Origin: Thauera sp. GDN1
GTDB taxonomy: Bacteria > Pseudomonadota > Gammaproteobacteria > Burkholderiales > Rhodocyclaceae
NCBI RefSeq assembly: GCF_029223545.1
Contig: NZ_CP097870.1
Location: forward strand, 1,488,001 to 1,552,000
Length of the DNA: 64,000 nt
Direction: 5' to 3'
Both the position numbers and the translations under genes were made by a program. Shown piece by piece: positions 41,255 to 49,617 of the stretch (position 1 is the stretch's first letter; the number at the start of each line of letters is the position of its first letter). The notes under the pieces were generated by a model. That model did not search any database. It was not told where the DNA came from and saw only the letters and a list, made by a program, of their open reading frames with translations.

Positions 41255-41398
41255 GCGAGGGGCGTCCTTCTTCATCGTGGTACGAACTCAGGGGGGCGAA
41301 TCTAGCCCGCTCGGGCGTGCGGAACAAGTCCGCGGCGCACCTCGGCGGCGATCGGCCATGTGCGGTTATGGTCTCATCGATGAATCTGATTCTTTTCA

Positions 41399-41427
41399 TT
41401 GACAGGCCGTTTTGCCTCCCCTAGTCT
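41399..41427 (+). promoter_or_regulatory. Promoter of the lactate operon
   Basis: Consensus TTGACA, a 17-base spacer, then TAGTCT, in the 316-base lldR-lctP gap. The predicted start point (about 41434) falls at the edge of the operator, a good arrangement for repression. Farther upstream (41374-41383) is a small palindrome TCATCGATGA of unknown role. Confidence 0.7.
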
Positions 41428-41435
41428 AGTGCAGA

Positions 41436-41460
41436 AATTGGTTAAGTGGTAAGACCAATT
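41436..41460. promoter_or_regulatory. Operator, probable LldR/FadR-family binding site
   Basis: AATTGGT-N11-ACCAATT, with a nested TGGTAAGACCA that fits the FadR-subfamily pattern TNGTNNNACNA. It lies just downstream of the -10 of the lctP promoter, so binding of the divergently encoded regulator would block transcription. Confidence 0.65.
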
Positions 41461-41504
41461 ATGTGCGAAATCCGGGTTGATCCCGATCCAATGGGGGAGT
41501 GGTG

Positions 41505-41567
41505 ATGAAGAGTGTTGTCTGCCTGACCGTGCGCGACGCGCGTGCGGCGAACCGAGCGGGGGCATAA
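41505..41567 (+). CDS. Possible 20-residue leader peptide before lctP
   Basis: ATG-initiated ORF of 20 codons plus TAA, ending 3 bases before the lctP ATG. A GGGGGAG Shine-Dalgarno lies 6 bases upstream, stronger than anything directly in front of lctP. This suggests translational coupling of lctP to a short leader. No similarity is recognised, and chance cannot be excluded for so short a frame. Confidence 0.35.
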   Translation: MKSVVCLTVRDARAANRAGA

Positions 41568-41570
41568 GCG

Positions 41571-43274
41571 ATGCAGCCGGGTATGCTTGCCTTCCTCGCG
41601 TTCTCTCCGATCCTGCTTGCGGCGGTGCTGCTGGTGGGCCTGCGCTGGCCCGCCAAGCGCGCGATGCCGGTCGTCTATTTCCTCACCGCCGGCATCGGCC
41701 TGTGGGTGTGGGACATGAGCCTGAACCGCGTGCTCGCCTCGACCCTGCAGGGGCTGGTGATCACGATCGGGGTGCTGTGGATCATCTTCGGCGCCATCCT
41801 GCTGCTGAACACGCTGAAGTACTCGGGCGGCATCACCGCCATCCGCGCCGGCTTCGCCACGATCAGCCCCGACCGCCGCATCCAGGCCATCATCATCGCC
41901 TGGCTGTTCGGCTGCTTCATCGAGGGCGCCTCGGGCTTCGGCACGCCGGCGGCGATCGCCGCGCCGCTGCTGGTGGCGATCGGCTTCCCGGCGCTGGCCG
42001 CGGTGCTGCTCGGCATGCTGGTGCAGAGCACGCCGGTATCCTTTGGCGCGGTCGGCACGCCCATCATCATCGGCGTCAATAGCGGCCTGGATACCGCCAC
42101 GATCGGCGCCCAGCTGGCCGCCAATGGCTCGAGCTGGGAAGCCTTCCTGCAGCTCATCACCAGCAACGTGGCGATGATCCACGCCATGGTCGGCACCGTG
42201 ATGCCGCTGATCATGGTGATGCTGCTGACCCGCTTCTTCGGCAAGGACAAGAGCTGGAAGGCCGGTCTCGAAGTGCTGCCGTTCGCGATCTTCTCCGGGT
42301 TGGCCTTCACCGTGCCCTACGCCTTCACCGGCGTGTTCCTCGGACCCGAGTTTCCGTCGCTGCTCGGTGGCCTGGTCGGCCTGGCGATCGTGACCTCGGC
42401 GGCGCGCGTCGGCTTCCTGGTGCCGACGAAGACCTGGGACTTCGCCGATCCTAAGGAGTGGCCGAGCGAGTGGATGGGCAGCATCGAGATGAAGCTCGAC
42501 CAGCTGCCGCACCACCAGCCGATCAGCATCCTCCGCGCCTGGCTGCCCTACGTGCTGGTGGGTGCGCTGCTGGTGCTGAGTCGCGTGTTCCCCGAGATCG
42601 GCGGAGCGATGAAGTCGGTGGTGATCGTGTTCGCCGACATCCTCGGCGAGAAGGGCATCAAGGCCGACTTCCAGCCGCTCTACCTGCCCGGCGGCATCCT
42701 GGTCGCGGTGGTGCTGATCACCGTGTTCCTGCACGGCATGCATGCCCGCTCGCTGGTCAAGGCGGTGGGCGAGTCCTCGCGCGTGCTGCTCGGCGCCGGC
42801 TTCGTGCTCCTCTTCACCGTGCCGATGGTGCGCATCCTGATCAACTCCGGCGTCAACGCCGCCGACCTGCCGAGCATGCCGATCGCGATGGCCAAGTGGG
42901 TGGCCGACAGCGTGGGCAACGTCTATCCGCTGCTGGCGCCTTCGGTGGGTGCGCTCGGTGCCTTCATCGCCGGCTCGAACACGGTCAGCAACATGATGCT
43001 GAGCCAGTTCCAGTTCGGCGTCGCGACCTCGCTCGGGATCTCGGGCGCGCTGGTCGTTGCGATTCAGGCGATCGGTGCGGCCGCCGGCAACATGGTGGCG
43101 ATCCACAACGTGGTCGCCGCATCGGCGACCGTGGGCCTGCTCGGCCGCGAAGGCGCGATCCTGCGCAAGACCTTCTGGCCGACGGTGTACTACGTGCTGA
43201 TGACCGGCACGATCGCGATGATCGCCATCTACGTGCTCGGCGTCAGCGACCCGCTGCTCGCCGCGGCGAACTGA
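41571..43274 (+). CDS. lctP: L-lactate permease LctP/LldP
   Basis: Proton-coupled lactate (glycolate) importer in the inner membrane. 567 residues with a dozen or so hydrophobic segments. Family motifs include [28 protein letters not shown] near residue 110, [14 protein letters not shown] near 155, and the C-terminal [19 protein letters not shown]. First large gene of the lactate operon; lldE follows after a 109-base gap with two hairpins. Confidence 0.94.
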   Translation: MQPGMLAFLAFSPILLAAVLLVGLRWPAKRAMPVVYFLTAGIGLWVWDMSLNRVLASTLQGLVITIGVLWIIFGAILLLNTLKYSGGITAIRAGFATISPDRRIQAIIIAWLFGCFIEGASGFGTPAAIAAPLLVAIGFPALAAVLLGMLVQSTPVSFGAVGTPIIIGVNSGLDTATIGAQLAANGSSWEAFLQLITSNVAMIHAMVGTVMPLIMVMLLTRFFGKDKSWKAGLEVLPFAIFSGLAFTVPYAFTGVFLGPEFPSLLGGLVGLAIVTSAARVGFLVPTKTWDFADPKEWPSEWMGSIEMKLDQLPHHQPISILRAWLPYVLVGALLVLSRVFPEIGGAMKSVVIVFADILGEKGIKADFQPLYLPGGILVAVVLITVFLHGMHARSLVKAVGESSRVLLGAGFVLLFTVPMVRILINSGVNAADLPSMPIAMAKWVADSVGNVYPLLAPSVGALGAFIAGSNTVSNMMLSQFQFGVATSLGISGALVVAIQAIGAAAGNMVAIHNVVAASATVGLLGREGAILRKTFWPTVYYVLMTGTIAMIAIYVLGVSDPLLAAAN

Positions 43275-43278
43275 GAGC

Positions 43279-43349
43279 CGGGCGGGAGGCGCAGTCCCTC
43301 CCGCCCGCGCGCATTTTGCGGCAGCCGCGCTCATCCCGCGGCTGCCGCA
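43279..43349 (+). other. Two strong hairpins between lctP and lldE
   Basis: First: CGGGCGGGAGG / CCTCCCGCCCG (43279-43289, 43297-43307). Second: TGCGGCAGCCGCG / CGCGGCTGCCGCA (43317-43329, 43337-43349), perfect 13 bp. Neither is followed by a U-tract, so they more likely protect or process mRNA, or weaken expression of lldEFG relative to lctP, than terminate. Confidence 0.6.
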
Positions 43350-43383
43350 CATTCAAGAACATCGAAATACGGAGTCGAAGCGA

Positions 43384-44217
43384 ATGAGCCACCTGCCATC
43401 CGCACCCGCCAATGCGACGCGCGTCGCACCGCCGCTCGAGTCCGGGCGCGCCTATCCCGCCAAGCCCGCCGACGTGTATCTGTTCGGGACCTGCGTGGTC
43501 GATGTCTTCTTCCCCGGCGCCGGCATGGACGCGATCCGCCTGCTCGAGCGCGAGGGCGTCAGGGTGCATTTCCCGCAGGCGCAGAGCTGCTGCGGCCAGC
43601 CGGCCTACACTTCCGGCTATACCGACGAGGCGCGCGAGGTCGCGCGTGCGCAGCTGGCGCTGTTCGCCGGCGAATGGCCGGTGGTGGTGCCGTCCGGCTC
43701 CTGTGCGGGCATGTTCCGCCATCACTACTTCGAGCTGTTCAAGGACGAGCCGGAAACGCTCGAGCAGGTCGAGTCGCTGGCCGAGCGCACCTTCGAGCTG
43801 GCCGAGTTCCTGCTCGAAGTGTGCAAGGTTCGTCTCGAGGATGGCGGCGCGCCGGTGAAGGTCGCGCTGCATACCTCCTGTTCGGCCCGTCGCGAGATGA
43901 ACACCCATCTCCACGGTCGTGCGCTGCTCGCGCAGCTGGCGGGGGTGGAGCGCGTCGATCACGACCACGAGAGCGAGTGCTGCGGCTTCGGCGGCAGCTT
44001 CAGCGTGCGCATGCCCGACATCTCGGGCGCGATGGTCAGGGACAAGACCGCGGCGCTCAAGGGCTCGGGCGCGGCCGAGGTGGTCAGCGCCGACTGCGGC
44101 TGCCTGCTCAACATCAACGGCTGCTTCGAGAAGCAGGGCGACGCGCTGCGCGGCGAGCACCTGGCCAGCTTCCTGCTGCGCCGGACCTCGTCCGCCGCCC
44201 AGGGAGGTACCAAATGA
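43384..44217 (+). CDS. lldE: L-lactate utilisation protein LldE/LutA
   Basis: Fe-S oxidoreductase subunit of the LldEFG (LutABC) L-lactate dehydrogenase complex. 277 residues with two CCG (DUF3390-like) domains whose cysteines bind an Fe-S cluster: SCCGQPAYTSGY near residue 63, SCSARREMN near 166, CCGFGGSFSVR near 200, and DCGCLLNING. It has an N-terminal extension of about 28 residues before the conserved VYLFGTCVVD. Its stop overlaps the lldF start (ATGA). Confidence 0.94.
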   Translation: MSHLPSAPANATRVAPPLESGRAYPAKPADVYLFGTCVVDVFFPGAGMDAIRLLEREGVRVHFPQAQSCCGQPAYTSGYTDEAREVARAQLALFAGEWPVVVPSGSCAGMFRHHYFELFKDEPETLEQVESLAERTFELAEFLLEVCKVRLEDGGAPVKVALHTSCSARREMNTHLHGRALLAQLAGVERVDHDHESECCGFGGSFSVRMPDISGAMVRDKTAALKGSGAAEVVSADCGCLLNINGCFEKQGDALRGEHLASFLLRRTSSAAQGGTK

Positions 44218-45653
44218 GCAATCCGGCACAAACCCCCGCGCAGCCGATCACGTTCAAGCGCAACGCGCGCGAGGCGCTCGCCGATCCGCAGCTGCGGCGC
44301 AACTTCCGCGGCGCGATGGACTTCCTGATGGACAAGCGCCGCAGCCAGTTTCCCGACGGCGACGAGCTCGAGCGCCTGCGCGCCTTCGGCAACCGGGTGC
44401 GGGCGCGGGCGCTGTCCAAGCTGCCCGAGCTGCTCGAACGCCTCGACGCCAACCTGAGCCGCAACGGCGTCAGGGTGCACTGGGCGGAGACGGTCGAGGA
44501 GGCCAACGCCATCGTGCATGGCATCGTCGAGCGCCACGCGGCGAAGAAGATCATCAAGGGCAAGTCGATGGTGTCCGAGGAAATGGAGATGAACCATTAC
44601 CTCGGCGATCGCGGCGTGGACTGCCTCGAATCCGACATGGGCGAATTCATCGTCCAGCTGCGCGAGGAGAAGCCCGCCCACATCATCATGCCGGCGATCC
44701 ACCTCAATGCCGGCCAGGTCGCCCAGCTGTTCCACGACAAGCTCGACGTCGATTACACCGAGGACGTCGATCGCCTGATCCAGATCGGCCGCGAGACCCT
44801 GCGCCGCAAGTTCTTCGAGGCCGACATCGGCGTCTCCGGCGTGAACTTCGCGATCGCCGAGACCGGCACCCTGCTGCTGGTCGAGAACGAGGGCAACGGC
44901 CGCATGTCGACCACGGTGCCCCCGGTGCATATCGCGGTGACCGGCATCGAGAAGGTGGTCGAGAACCTGCGCGACGTGATCCCGCTGCTGTCGTTGCTGA
45001 CGCGCTCGGCGACCGGCCAGGCGATCACCACCTACGTGAACATGATCTCCAGCCCGCGCAAGGCGGACGAACTCGACGGCCCGCAGGAAGTGCATCTCGT
45101 GCTGCTCGACAATGGCCGCAGCCAGGCCTTCGCCGACGGCGAACTGCGCCAGACGCTGAACTGCATCCGCTGCGGGGCGTGCATGAACCACTGCCCGGTC
45201 TACACCCGCATCGGCGGCCACGCCTATGGCACGGTCTACCCGGGGCCGATCGGCAAGATCATCACCCCGCACATGCTGGGGCTGGAGACCACCCGCGACC
45301 TGCCCACGGCGTCGTCGATGTGCGGCGCCTGCGGCGAGGTGTGCCCGGTGAAGATCCCCATCCCGTCGCTGCTGCGCCGCTTGCGCGAGGAGGCGGTGCG
45401 CCCGCCCGCGGCCGAGCCTCATCACATGCGCGGCCAGGGCGCGAAGTACTCGAAGAAGGAAACGATGATCTGGAAGGCGTGGCGCAAGCTCAACACCTCG
45501 CCCGGGCTGTATCGCGCGGCGATGTACGCCGGTACCCGCCTGCGCGGCCTGATGCCCGCGAACATCGGCCCGTGGACCGAACACCGCAGCGCGCCGAAAC
45601 CCGCCGCGCGCACGCTGCACGAGCTCGCCCGCGAGCATCTCGGCGATCAATGA
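44214..45653 (+). CDS. lldF: L-lactate utilisation iron-sulfur protein LldF/LutB
   Basis: 479-residue subunit of the lactate oxidation complex. N-terminal LUD domain (about 60-290, ADIGVSGVNFAIAETGTLLLVENEGNGRM) and two [4Fe-4S] motifs near residues 315-330 (CIRCGACMNHCPV) and 367-376 (CGACGEVCPV). Electrons from lactate are thought to pass through these clusters to the quinone pool. ATG 44214 has AGGGAGG upstream and overlaps the lldE stop. Confidence 0.95.
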   Translation: MSNPAQTPAQPITFKRNAREALADPQLRRNFRGAMDFLMDKRRSQFPDGDELERLRAFGNRVRARALSKLPELLERLDANLSRNGVRVHWAETVEEANAIVHGIVERHAAKKIIKGKSMVSEEMEMNHYLGDRGVDCLESDMGEFIVQLREEKPAHIIMPAIHLNAGQVAQLFHDKLDVDYTEDVDRLIQIGRETLRRKFFEADIGVSGVNFAIAETGTLLLVENEGNGRMSTTVPPVHIAVTGIEKVVENLRDVIPLLSLLTRSATGQAITTYVNMISSPRKADELDGPQEVHLVLLDNGRSQAFADGELRQTLNCIRCGACMNHCPVYTRIGGHAYGTVYPGPIGKIITPHMLGLETTRDLPTASSMCGACGEVCPVKIPIPSLLRRLREEAVRPPAAEPHHMRGQGAKYSKKETMIWKAWRKLNTSPGLYRAAMYAGTRLRGLMPANIGPWTEHRSAPKPAARTLHELAREHLGDQ

Positions 45654-45696
45654 GCGACCAATGAGCGAAATGAGCGAAATGAGGAGCGAACACCGG

Positions 45697-46368
45697 ATGA
45701 ACGCGAAAGAACGAATCCTCGGCAAGCTGCGCGCCAGCCTGCAGGGCACGACGCCGGTCGCCGACGACTACGACGTCGGCCTGCTGACCGAGCCGTGGCG
45801 CTACGGCGACGAGACGCGCATCGCACGCCTGCGCCAGATGCTGGAGGCGGTGCACGGCGAGACGCTGCTCACCACCAGCGCCGAGTGGCCGGCGCGCGTG
45901 GTCGAGGCGCTGTCGGCGCGCAACATCGACGAACTGCTGATCTCGCCAGCGACCGCGCACGGCCAGCAGTTCGCCGGCCATCTCGCGCTGACCGGCAGCG
46001 CGCTGCGGCTGAAGGCCTACGACCGCCCGGTGGAGGCGTGGAAGGACGAGCTCTTCTTCCACACCCCGGCGAGCCTCACCGGCACGCTGGGCGGCATCGC
46101 CGCCACCGGCAGCCTGGTGCTGTGGCCCACGCCGCAGGAGCCGCGGCTGATGAGCCTGGTGCCGCCCTTCCACATCGCGCTGCTGAAGGCGAGCGAGGTC
46201 CGCGACAACTTCCACGAGTTCATGCACGAGCACCGATGGGCCGCCGGCCTGCCGACCAACGCGCTGCTGGTGTCGGGACCATCGAAGACGGCGGACATCC
46301 AGCAGACGCTGGCCTACGGCGCCCACGGGCCGAAGGAACTGCTGGTGCTGATCCTCGAGGACGCCTGA
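45697..46368 (+). CDS. lldG: L-lactate utilisation protein LldG/LutC
   Basis: Third subunit of the lactate oxidation complex, LUD (DUF162) family; about 223 residues, with FHTPASLTGTLGGIAATGSLVLWP and the C-terminal GPSKTADIQQTLAYGAHGPKELLVLILED typical of LutC. Several in-frame ATGs exist at 45661, 45670 and 45679 within a short tandem repeat of ATGAGCGA units; 45697 is chosen because AGGAG precedes it and the conserved NAKERIL begins there. Closes the operon; a strong terminator follows. Confidence 0.9.
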   Translation: MNAKERILGKLRASLQGTTPVADDYDVGLLTEPWRYGDETRIARLRQMLEAVHGETLLTTSAEWPARVVEALSARNIDELLISPATAHGQQFAGHLALTGSALRLKAYDRPVEAWKDELFFHTPASLTGTLGGIAATGSLVLWPTPQEPRLMSLVPPFHIALLKASEVRDNFHEFMHEHRWAAGLPTNALLVSGPSKTADIQQTLAYGAHGPKELLVLILEDA

Positions 46369-46405
46369 CGCGTACCGGCCGGCGCCAGACGCCGGCAGAA
46401 AGGTC

Positions 46406-46462
46406 AACGCCGCCGCCGGCAAGCGCCCCGTCCATGCGGGGGCTTGCCGGCGGCGGCGTTTT
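46406..46462 (+). terminator. Terminator after the lactate operon
   Basis: Very long stem: AACGCCGCCGCCGGCAAGC pairs with GCTTGCCGGCGGCGGCGTT, about 19 bp, ending in TTTT. It lies 38 bases after lldG and between the convergent lldG and ubiG genes. Confidence 0.85.
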
Positions 46463-46497
46463 CGGGGCGACGGGCGCGCGCCGTCCCGCGGCCGGGA

Positions 46498-47202
46498 TCA
46501 GGCTTCCCGGCGAGTGTGAATCATGTAATTGACGTCGGTATCGCGGCCGAGGCTGTAGATGCGGCTCAGCGGGTTGTAGCTCAGGCCGACGATGTCCTGG
46601 ATGTCGAGCCGCGCGTTGCGGCAGAAGCGCGTCAGCTCGGAAGGCTTGATGAACTTTGCGTACTCGTGCGTCCCCGCCGGCAGCAGCTTGAGCAGGTATT
46701 CGGCGCCGATGATCGCGAACAGGTAGGACTTGGGGTTGCGGTTCAGCGTTGACAGGAAGACGTGGCCGCCGGGCTTGACCAGGCGGGCGCAGGCCGCCAC
46801 CGTGCTCGCCGGGTCCGGCACGTGCTCGAGCATCTCCATGCAGGTCACGACGTCGAAGGCTGCCGGCGACTCCTCGGCGAGGGCCTCGGCGCTGACCAGG
46901 CGGTAATCCACCTTGTGGCCGCTCTCGAACAGGTGCAGGCGGGCGACGCTGAGCGCCTTCTCCGACAGGTCGATGCCGGTGACGTCGGCGCCGAGCGCAG
47001 CCATGCCCTCGGCGAGGATGCCGCCGCCGCAGCCGACGTCGAGCACCTTCTTGCCGGCGAGCGCGGCCTTGCCGTCGATCCAGCCCAGGCGCAGCGGGTT
47101 GATCTCGTGCAGGGGTTTGAATTCGGAGGCGGGGTCCCACCAGCGGTGGGCGAGGTTGCTGAACTTCTGCAGTTCGGCGGGATCGGCATTGAGCGTATTC
47201 AT
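46498..47202 (-). CDS. ubiG: Ubiquinone biosynthesis O-methyltransferase UbiG
   Basis: SAM-dependent enzyme for both O-methylations of ubiquinone synthesis. 234 residues. Motif [17 protein letters not shown] near residue 53, EMLEHVPDP near 119, and the UbiG pattern [23 protein letters not shown] near residue 20. Start at 47202 ([15 protein letters not shown]) is the family start; the upstream extension is unlikely. Convergent with lldG. Confidence 0.95.
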   Translation of the reverse strand: MNTLNADPAELQKFSNLAHRWWDPASEFKPLHEINPLRLGWIDGKAALAGKKVLDVGCGGGILAEGMAALGADVTGIDLSEKALSVARLHLFESGHKVDYRLVSAEALAEESPAAFDVVTCMEMLEHVPDPASTVAACARLVKPGGHVFLSTLNRNPKSYLFAIIGAEYLLKLLPAGTHEYAKFIKPSELTRFCRNARLDIQDIVGLSYNPLSRIYSLGRDTDVNYMIHTRREA

Positions 47203-47268
47203 GACTGGAAGGATAGCGCTAGCGCGCCCTCGCTGGAATTCGGGCATTGCATCTGCCCGGCAGAAATG

Positions 47269-47296
47269 AAAAAGCCCCGCCGAGGCAGGGCTTTTG
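47269..47296 (-). terminator. Terminator after the OmpA-family gene
   Basis: On the minus strand AAAAGCCCTGCC-tc-GGCGGGGCTTTTT, 18 bases past the OmpA-family stop. Separates it from ubiG downstream. Confidence 0.8.
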
Positions 47297-47313
47297 GTGG
47301 AACGGATCCGGAA

Positions 47314-48012
47314 TTACTTGGAGCCGATGACTTCCACTTCGACGCGACGGTCCGGCTGCAGGCAGGAGATCTGCGCGGCGCGGCCACGGACGTTGTCGCA
47401 CTTGTTGCCGGTGACCGGCTGGGTTTCGCCCTTGCCTTCGGTGTAGACGCGGTTGGCATCGACGCCCTGCGAGACCAGGTAGGTCTTGACCGCAGCGGCG
47501 CGGCGCTCGGACAGACGCTGGTTGTAGGCGGTCGAGCCGATGCGGTCGGTGTGGCCGACGGCGAGGATCACTTCCAGCTTCAGCGACTTGGCCTTGGCAG
47601 CCAGTTCGTTCAGCTTGGTCTTGCCTTCCGGCTTCAGGACGGCCTTGTCGAAGTCGAACAGGGCGTCGGCGGAGAGCTTGACCTTGTCGGCGGTGGGCTT
47701 CGGAGCCGGAGCAGCGGCGGCGACAGGCTTGGTGCACTTGTCGGCCGGGACGATGTCGGAGTCGCAAGCGCAACCGACCGGGAACTCGCCAGCCATGGCG
47801 GTCGAGGCGGCAGCCGGGCTCCAGTAGCCGGTGCGCCAGCACAGGCCGGTACCGCTGCGGGCAACGACGTTGCGGGCGTCGATCACGTACGGGATTTCAC
47901 CCTGGCCAGCAACGACGACGTCGTTGACCTGCGCGAAAGCGCTGGGGGCGGACAGGCCGATCGAGGCGATGGCGGCCAGCATGAGCATCTGCTTCTTGGT
48001 TTGTTTGATCAT
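47314..48012 (-). CDS. OmpA-family peptidoglycan-associated protein
   Basis: 232 residues: signal peptide (1-27, ending SAFAQ), a short N-terminal region with a Cys cluster (GLCWRTGY, CACDSDIVPADKC), an Ala/Pro/Lys linker, and a C-terminal OmpA domain (about 115-230) with GHTDRIGSTAYNQRLSERRAAAVKTYL, which anchors to peptidoglycan. The N-terminal part is too short for an eight-strand barrel, so it resembles the short OmpA-like proteins of betaproteobacteria. GAGGAAA Shine-Dalgarno; single gene with its own terminator. Confidence 0.88.
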   Translation of the reverse strand: MIKQTKKQMLMLAAIASIGLSAPSAFAQVNDVVVAGQGEIPYVIDARNVVARSGTGLCWRTGYWSPAAASTAMAGEFPVGCACDSDIVPADKCTKPVAAAAPAPKPTADKVKLSADALFDFDKAVLKPEGKTKLNELAAKAKSLKLEVILAVGHTDRIGSTAYNQRLSERRAAAVKTYLVSQGVDANRVYTEGKGETQPVTGNKCDNVRGRAAQISCLQPDRRVEVEVIGSK

Positions 48013-48112
48013 GGTTTCCTCTTTGAAGGGCGAGTCGCCGGAATTGCCACTGAACGAAATGAAGACACGCAGGATCGCTGCCTTCGCATCGGATTGCACC
48101 AGTATATCCAGT

Positions 48113-49432
48113 TCAATTACGGAGCCTAGTTTGCCACACCGACGCGAGCCGCAGCAATTCGCTGTCGTTAATATGCAACAGCGGGATGCCTTTGTCCACG
48201 CGGGTTTCTCCGTTTACCCACACGTGCGACACGTGCTCGCGCCCGGCGACGTGGACGACATGCGACACCGGATCGAAACAGGGCTGGCAGTCGAGCGCGC
48301 CGAGGTCGACCGCGCACAGGTCGGCGAGCTTGCCGCGCTCGATCGAGCCGATGCGGTCGTCCATCCCGAGCGCGCGCGCGCCGTCCAGGGTCGCCATGCG
48401 CAGCGCGGCATGGACCGGCAGCGCGCTGGCGTCGCCGCTGCCGACCTTGGCGAGCAGCGCGGCGTGGCGCATCTCCTGCATCAGGTCGAGGCGGTTGTTG
48501 CTCGCCGCGCCGTCGGTGCCGAGACCGACGCGCACGCCGGCGGCCTGCAGCTTCGGTACCGGGGCGATGCCGCTGGCGAGCTTCATGTTGGAGGTCGGGC
48601 AGTGCGCGACGCTGCAGGCGTGGCGGGCGAGCAGTTCCACGTCGTCGTCGTCGAGGTGCACGGCGTGCACCCCGATCAGATTCTCGCCGAGCACGCCGAG
48701 GCTCGCCAGCCTGGAGAGCGGACGCTTGCCGTGTGCCGCCACCGATTCGGCGATCTCGTGCGCGGTCTCGTGCACATGGATATGGATGGGCAGCGAGAGC
48801 TCGTCCGCGATCGCCAGCGCGCGCCCGAAGCTCGCATCGGAAACGGTGTAGGGGGCGTGCGGCGCGATCGAGAAACCGATCAGCGGATGTCCCTGCCACC
48901 TGTCCCGCGCGGCCAGGCCCTTGCGCAGGTAGTCGTCGGCGTCGCTGGCGAAGGGTGTGGGGAACTCCAGCATCACCAGCCCGACGACCGCGCGCATGCC
49001 CATCTCGGCGAAGGCTTCGGCGGCGGCCTCGGGGTGGAAGTACATGTCGTTGCAGGTGGTGACGCCGCCGCGCAGCATCTCGGCGGCGGCGAGCCGCGTG
49101 CCGTCGCGCACGAAGGCCGCGGACACGTGGCGCGCCTCGGTGGGCCAGATCGCTTCCTGCAGCCAGCGCATCAGCGGCATGTCGTCGGCGATGCCGCGCA
49201 TCAGGTTCATCGCGGCGTGCACATGCAGGTTCACCATGCCCGGCATCAGCAGGTGGCTGGGCAGGTCGACGGTGCGGGCTGCGGCGTAGCGCGCACCGGC
49301 CTGCGCGTACGGCAGCACGTCGACGATGCGGCCGTCGCGGACGGCGACCGCGTGGTGCTCGAGCACGAGCCCGGCGGGCTCGACCGGAACGATCCAGCGC
49401 GCGCGGATGACGAGGTCGACGGTTTCACTCAA
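48113..49432 (-). CDS. mtaD: TRZ/ATZ-type amidohydrolase (MTA/SAH deaminase)
   Basis: 439-residue metal-dependent deaminase probably acting on 5'-methylthioadenosine and S-adenosylhomocysteine. Metal ligands: HVH in NLHVHAAMNLMRG near residue 65, HVHET near 220, and GLGTDGAASNNRLD near 296. The start is TTG at 49432, the only site with GGAGA spaced correctly before MSETVDLVIRARWIVP; the frame stays open upstream to 49591. Related bacteria carry a gene of this type near ubiG, as here. Confidence 0.88.
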   Translation of the reverse strand: MSETVDLVIRARWIVPVEPAGLVLEHHAVAVRDGRIVDVLPYAQAGARYAAARTVDLPSHLLMPGMVNLHVHAAMNLMRGIADDMPLMRWLQEAIWPTEARHVSAAFVRDGTRLAAAEMLRGGVTTCNDMYFHPEAAAEAFAEMGMRAVVGLVMLEFPTPFASDADDYLRKGLAARDRWQGHPLIGFSIAPHAPYTVSDASFGRALAIADELSLPIHIHVHETAHEIAESVAAHGKRPLSRLASLGVLGENLIGVHAVHLDDDDVELLARHACSVAHCPTSNMKLASGIAPVPKLQAAGVRVGLGTDGAASNNRLDLMQEMRHAALLAKVGSGDASALPVHAALRMATLDGARALGMDDRIGSIERGKLADLCAVDLGALDCQPCFDPVSHVVHVAGREHVSHVWVNGETRVDKGIPLLHINDSELLRLASVWQTRLRN

Positions 49433-49617
49433 GAGGCGTTCTCCGATGGGGCGCGGGCACGCTCGCGCGCGCCGCCGGGAGCCCGATTTAAGCATGCGGG
49501 CCCGGGGCGGACAATTCGCGCCCCGACGGCGCCGCGTGGCGCTCGCCGCCGGGTGCGCGTTCGTGCAACAATCAGCGCATTCGTCAAGCATCGGCGTTGC
49601 GCGCGTCCCGGAAACGA

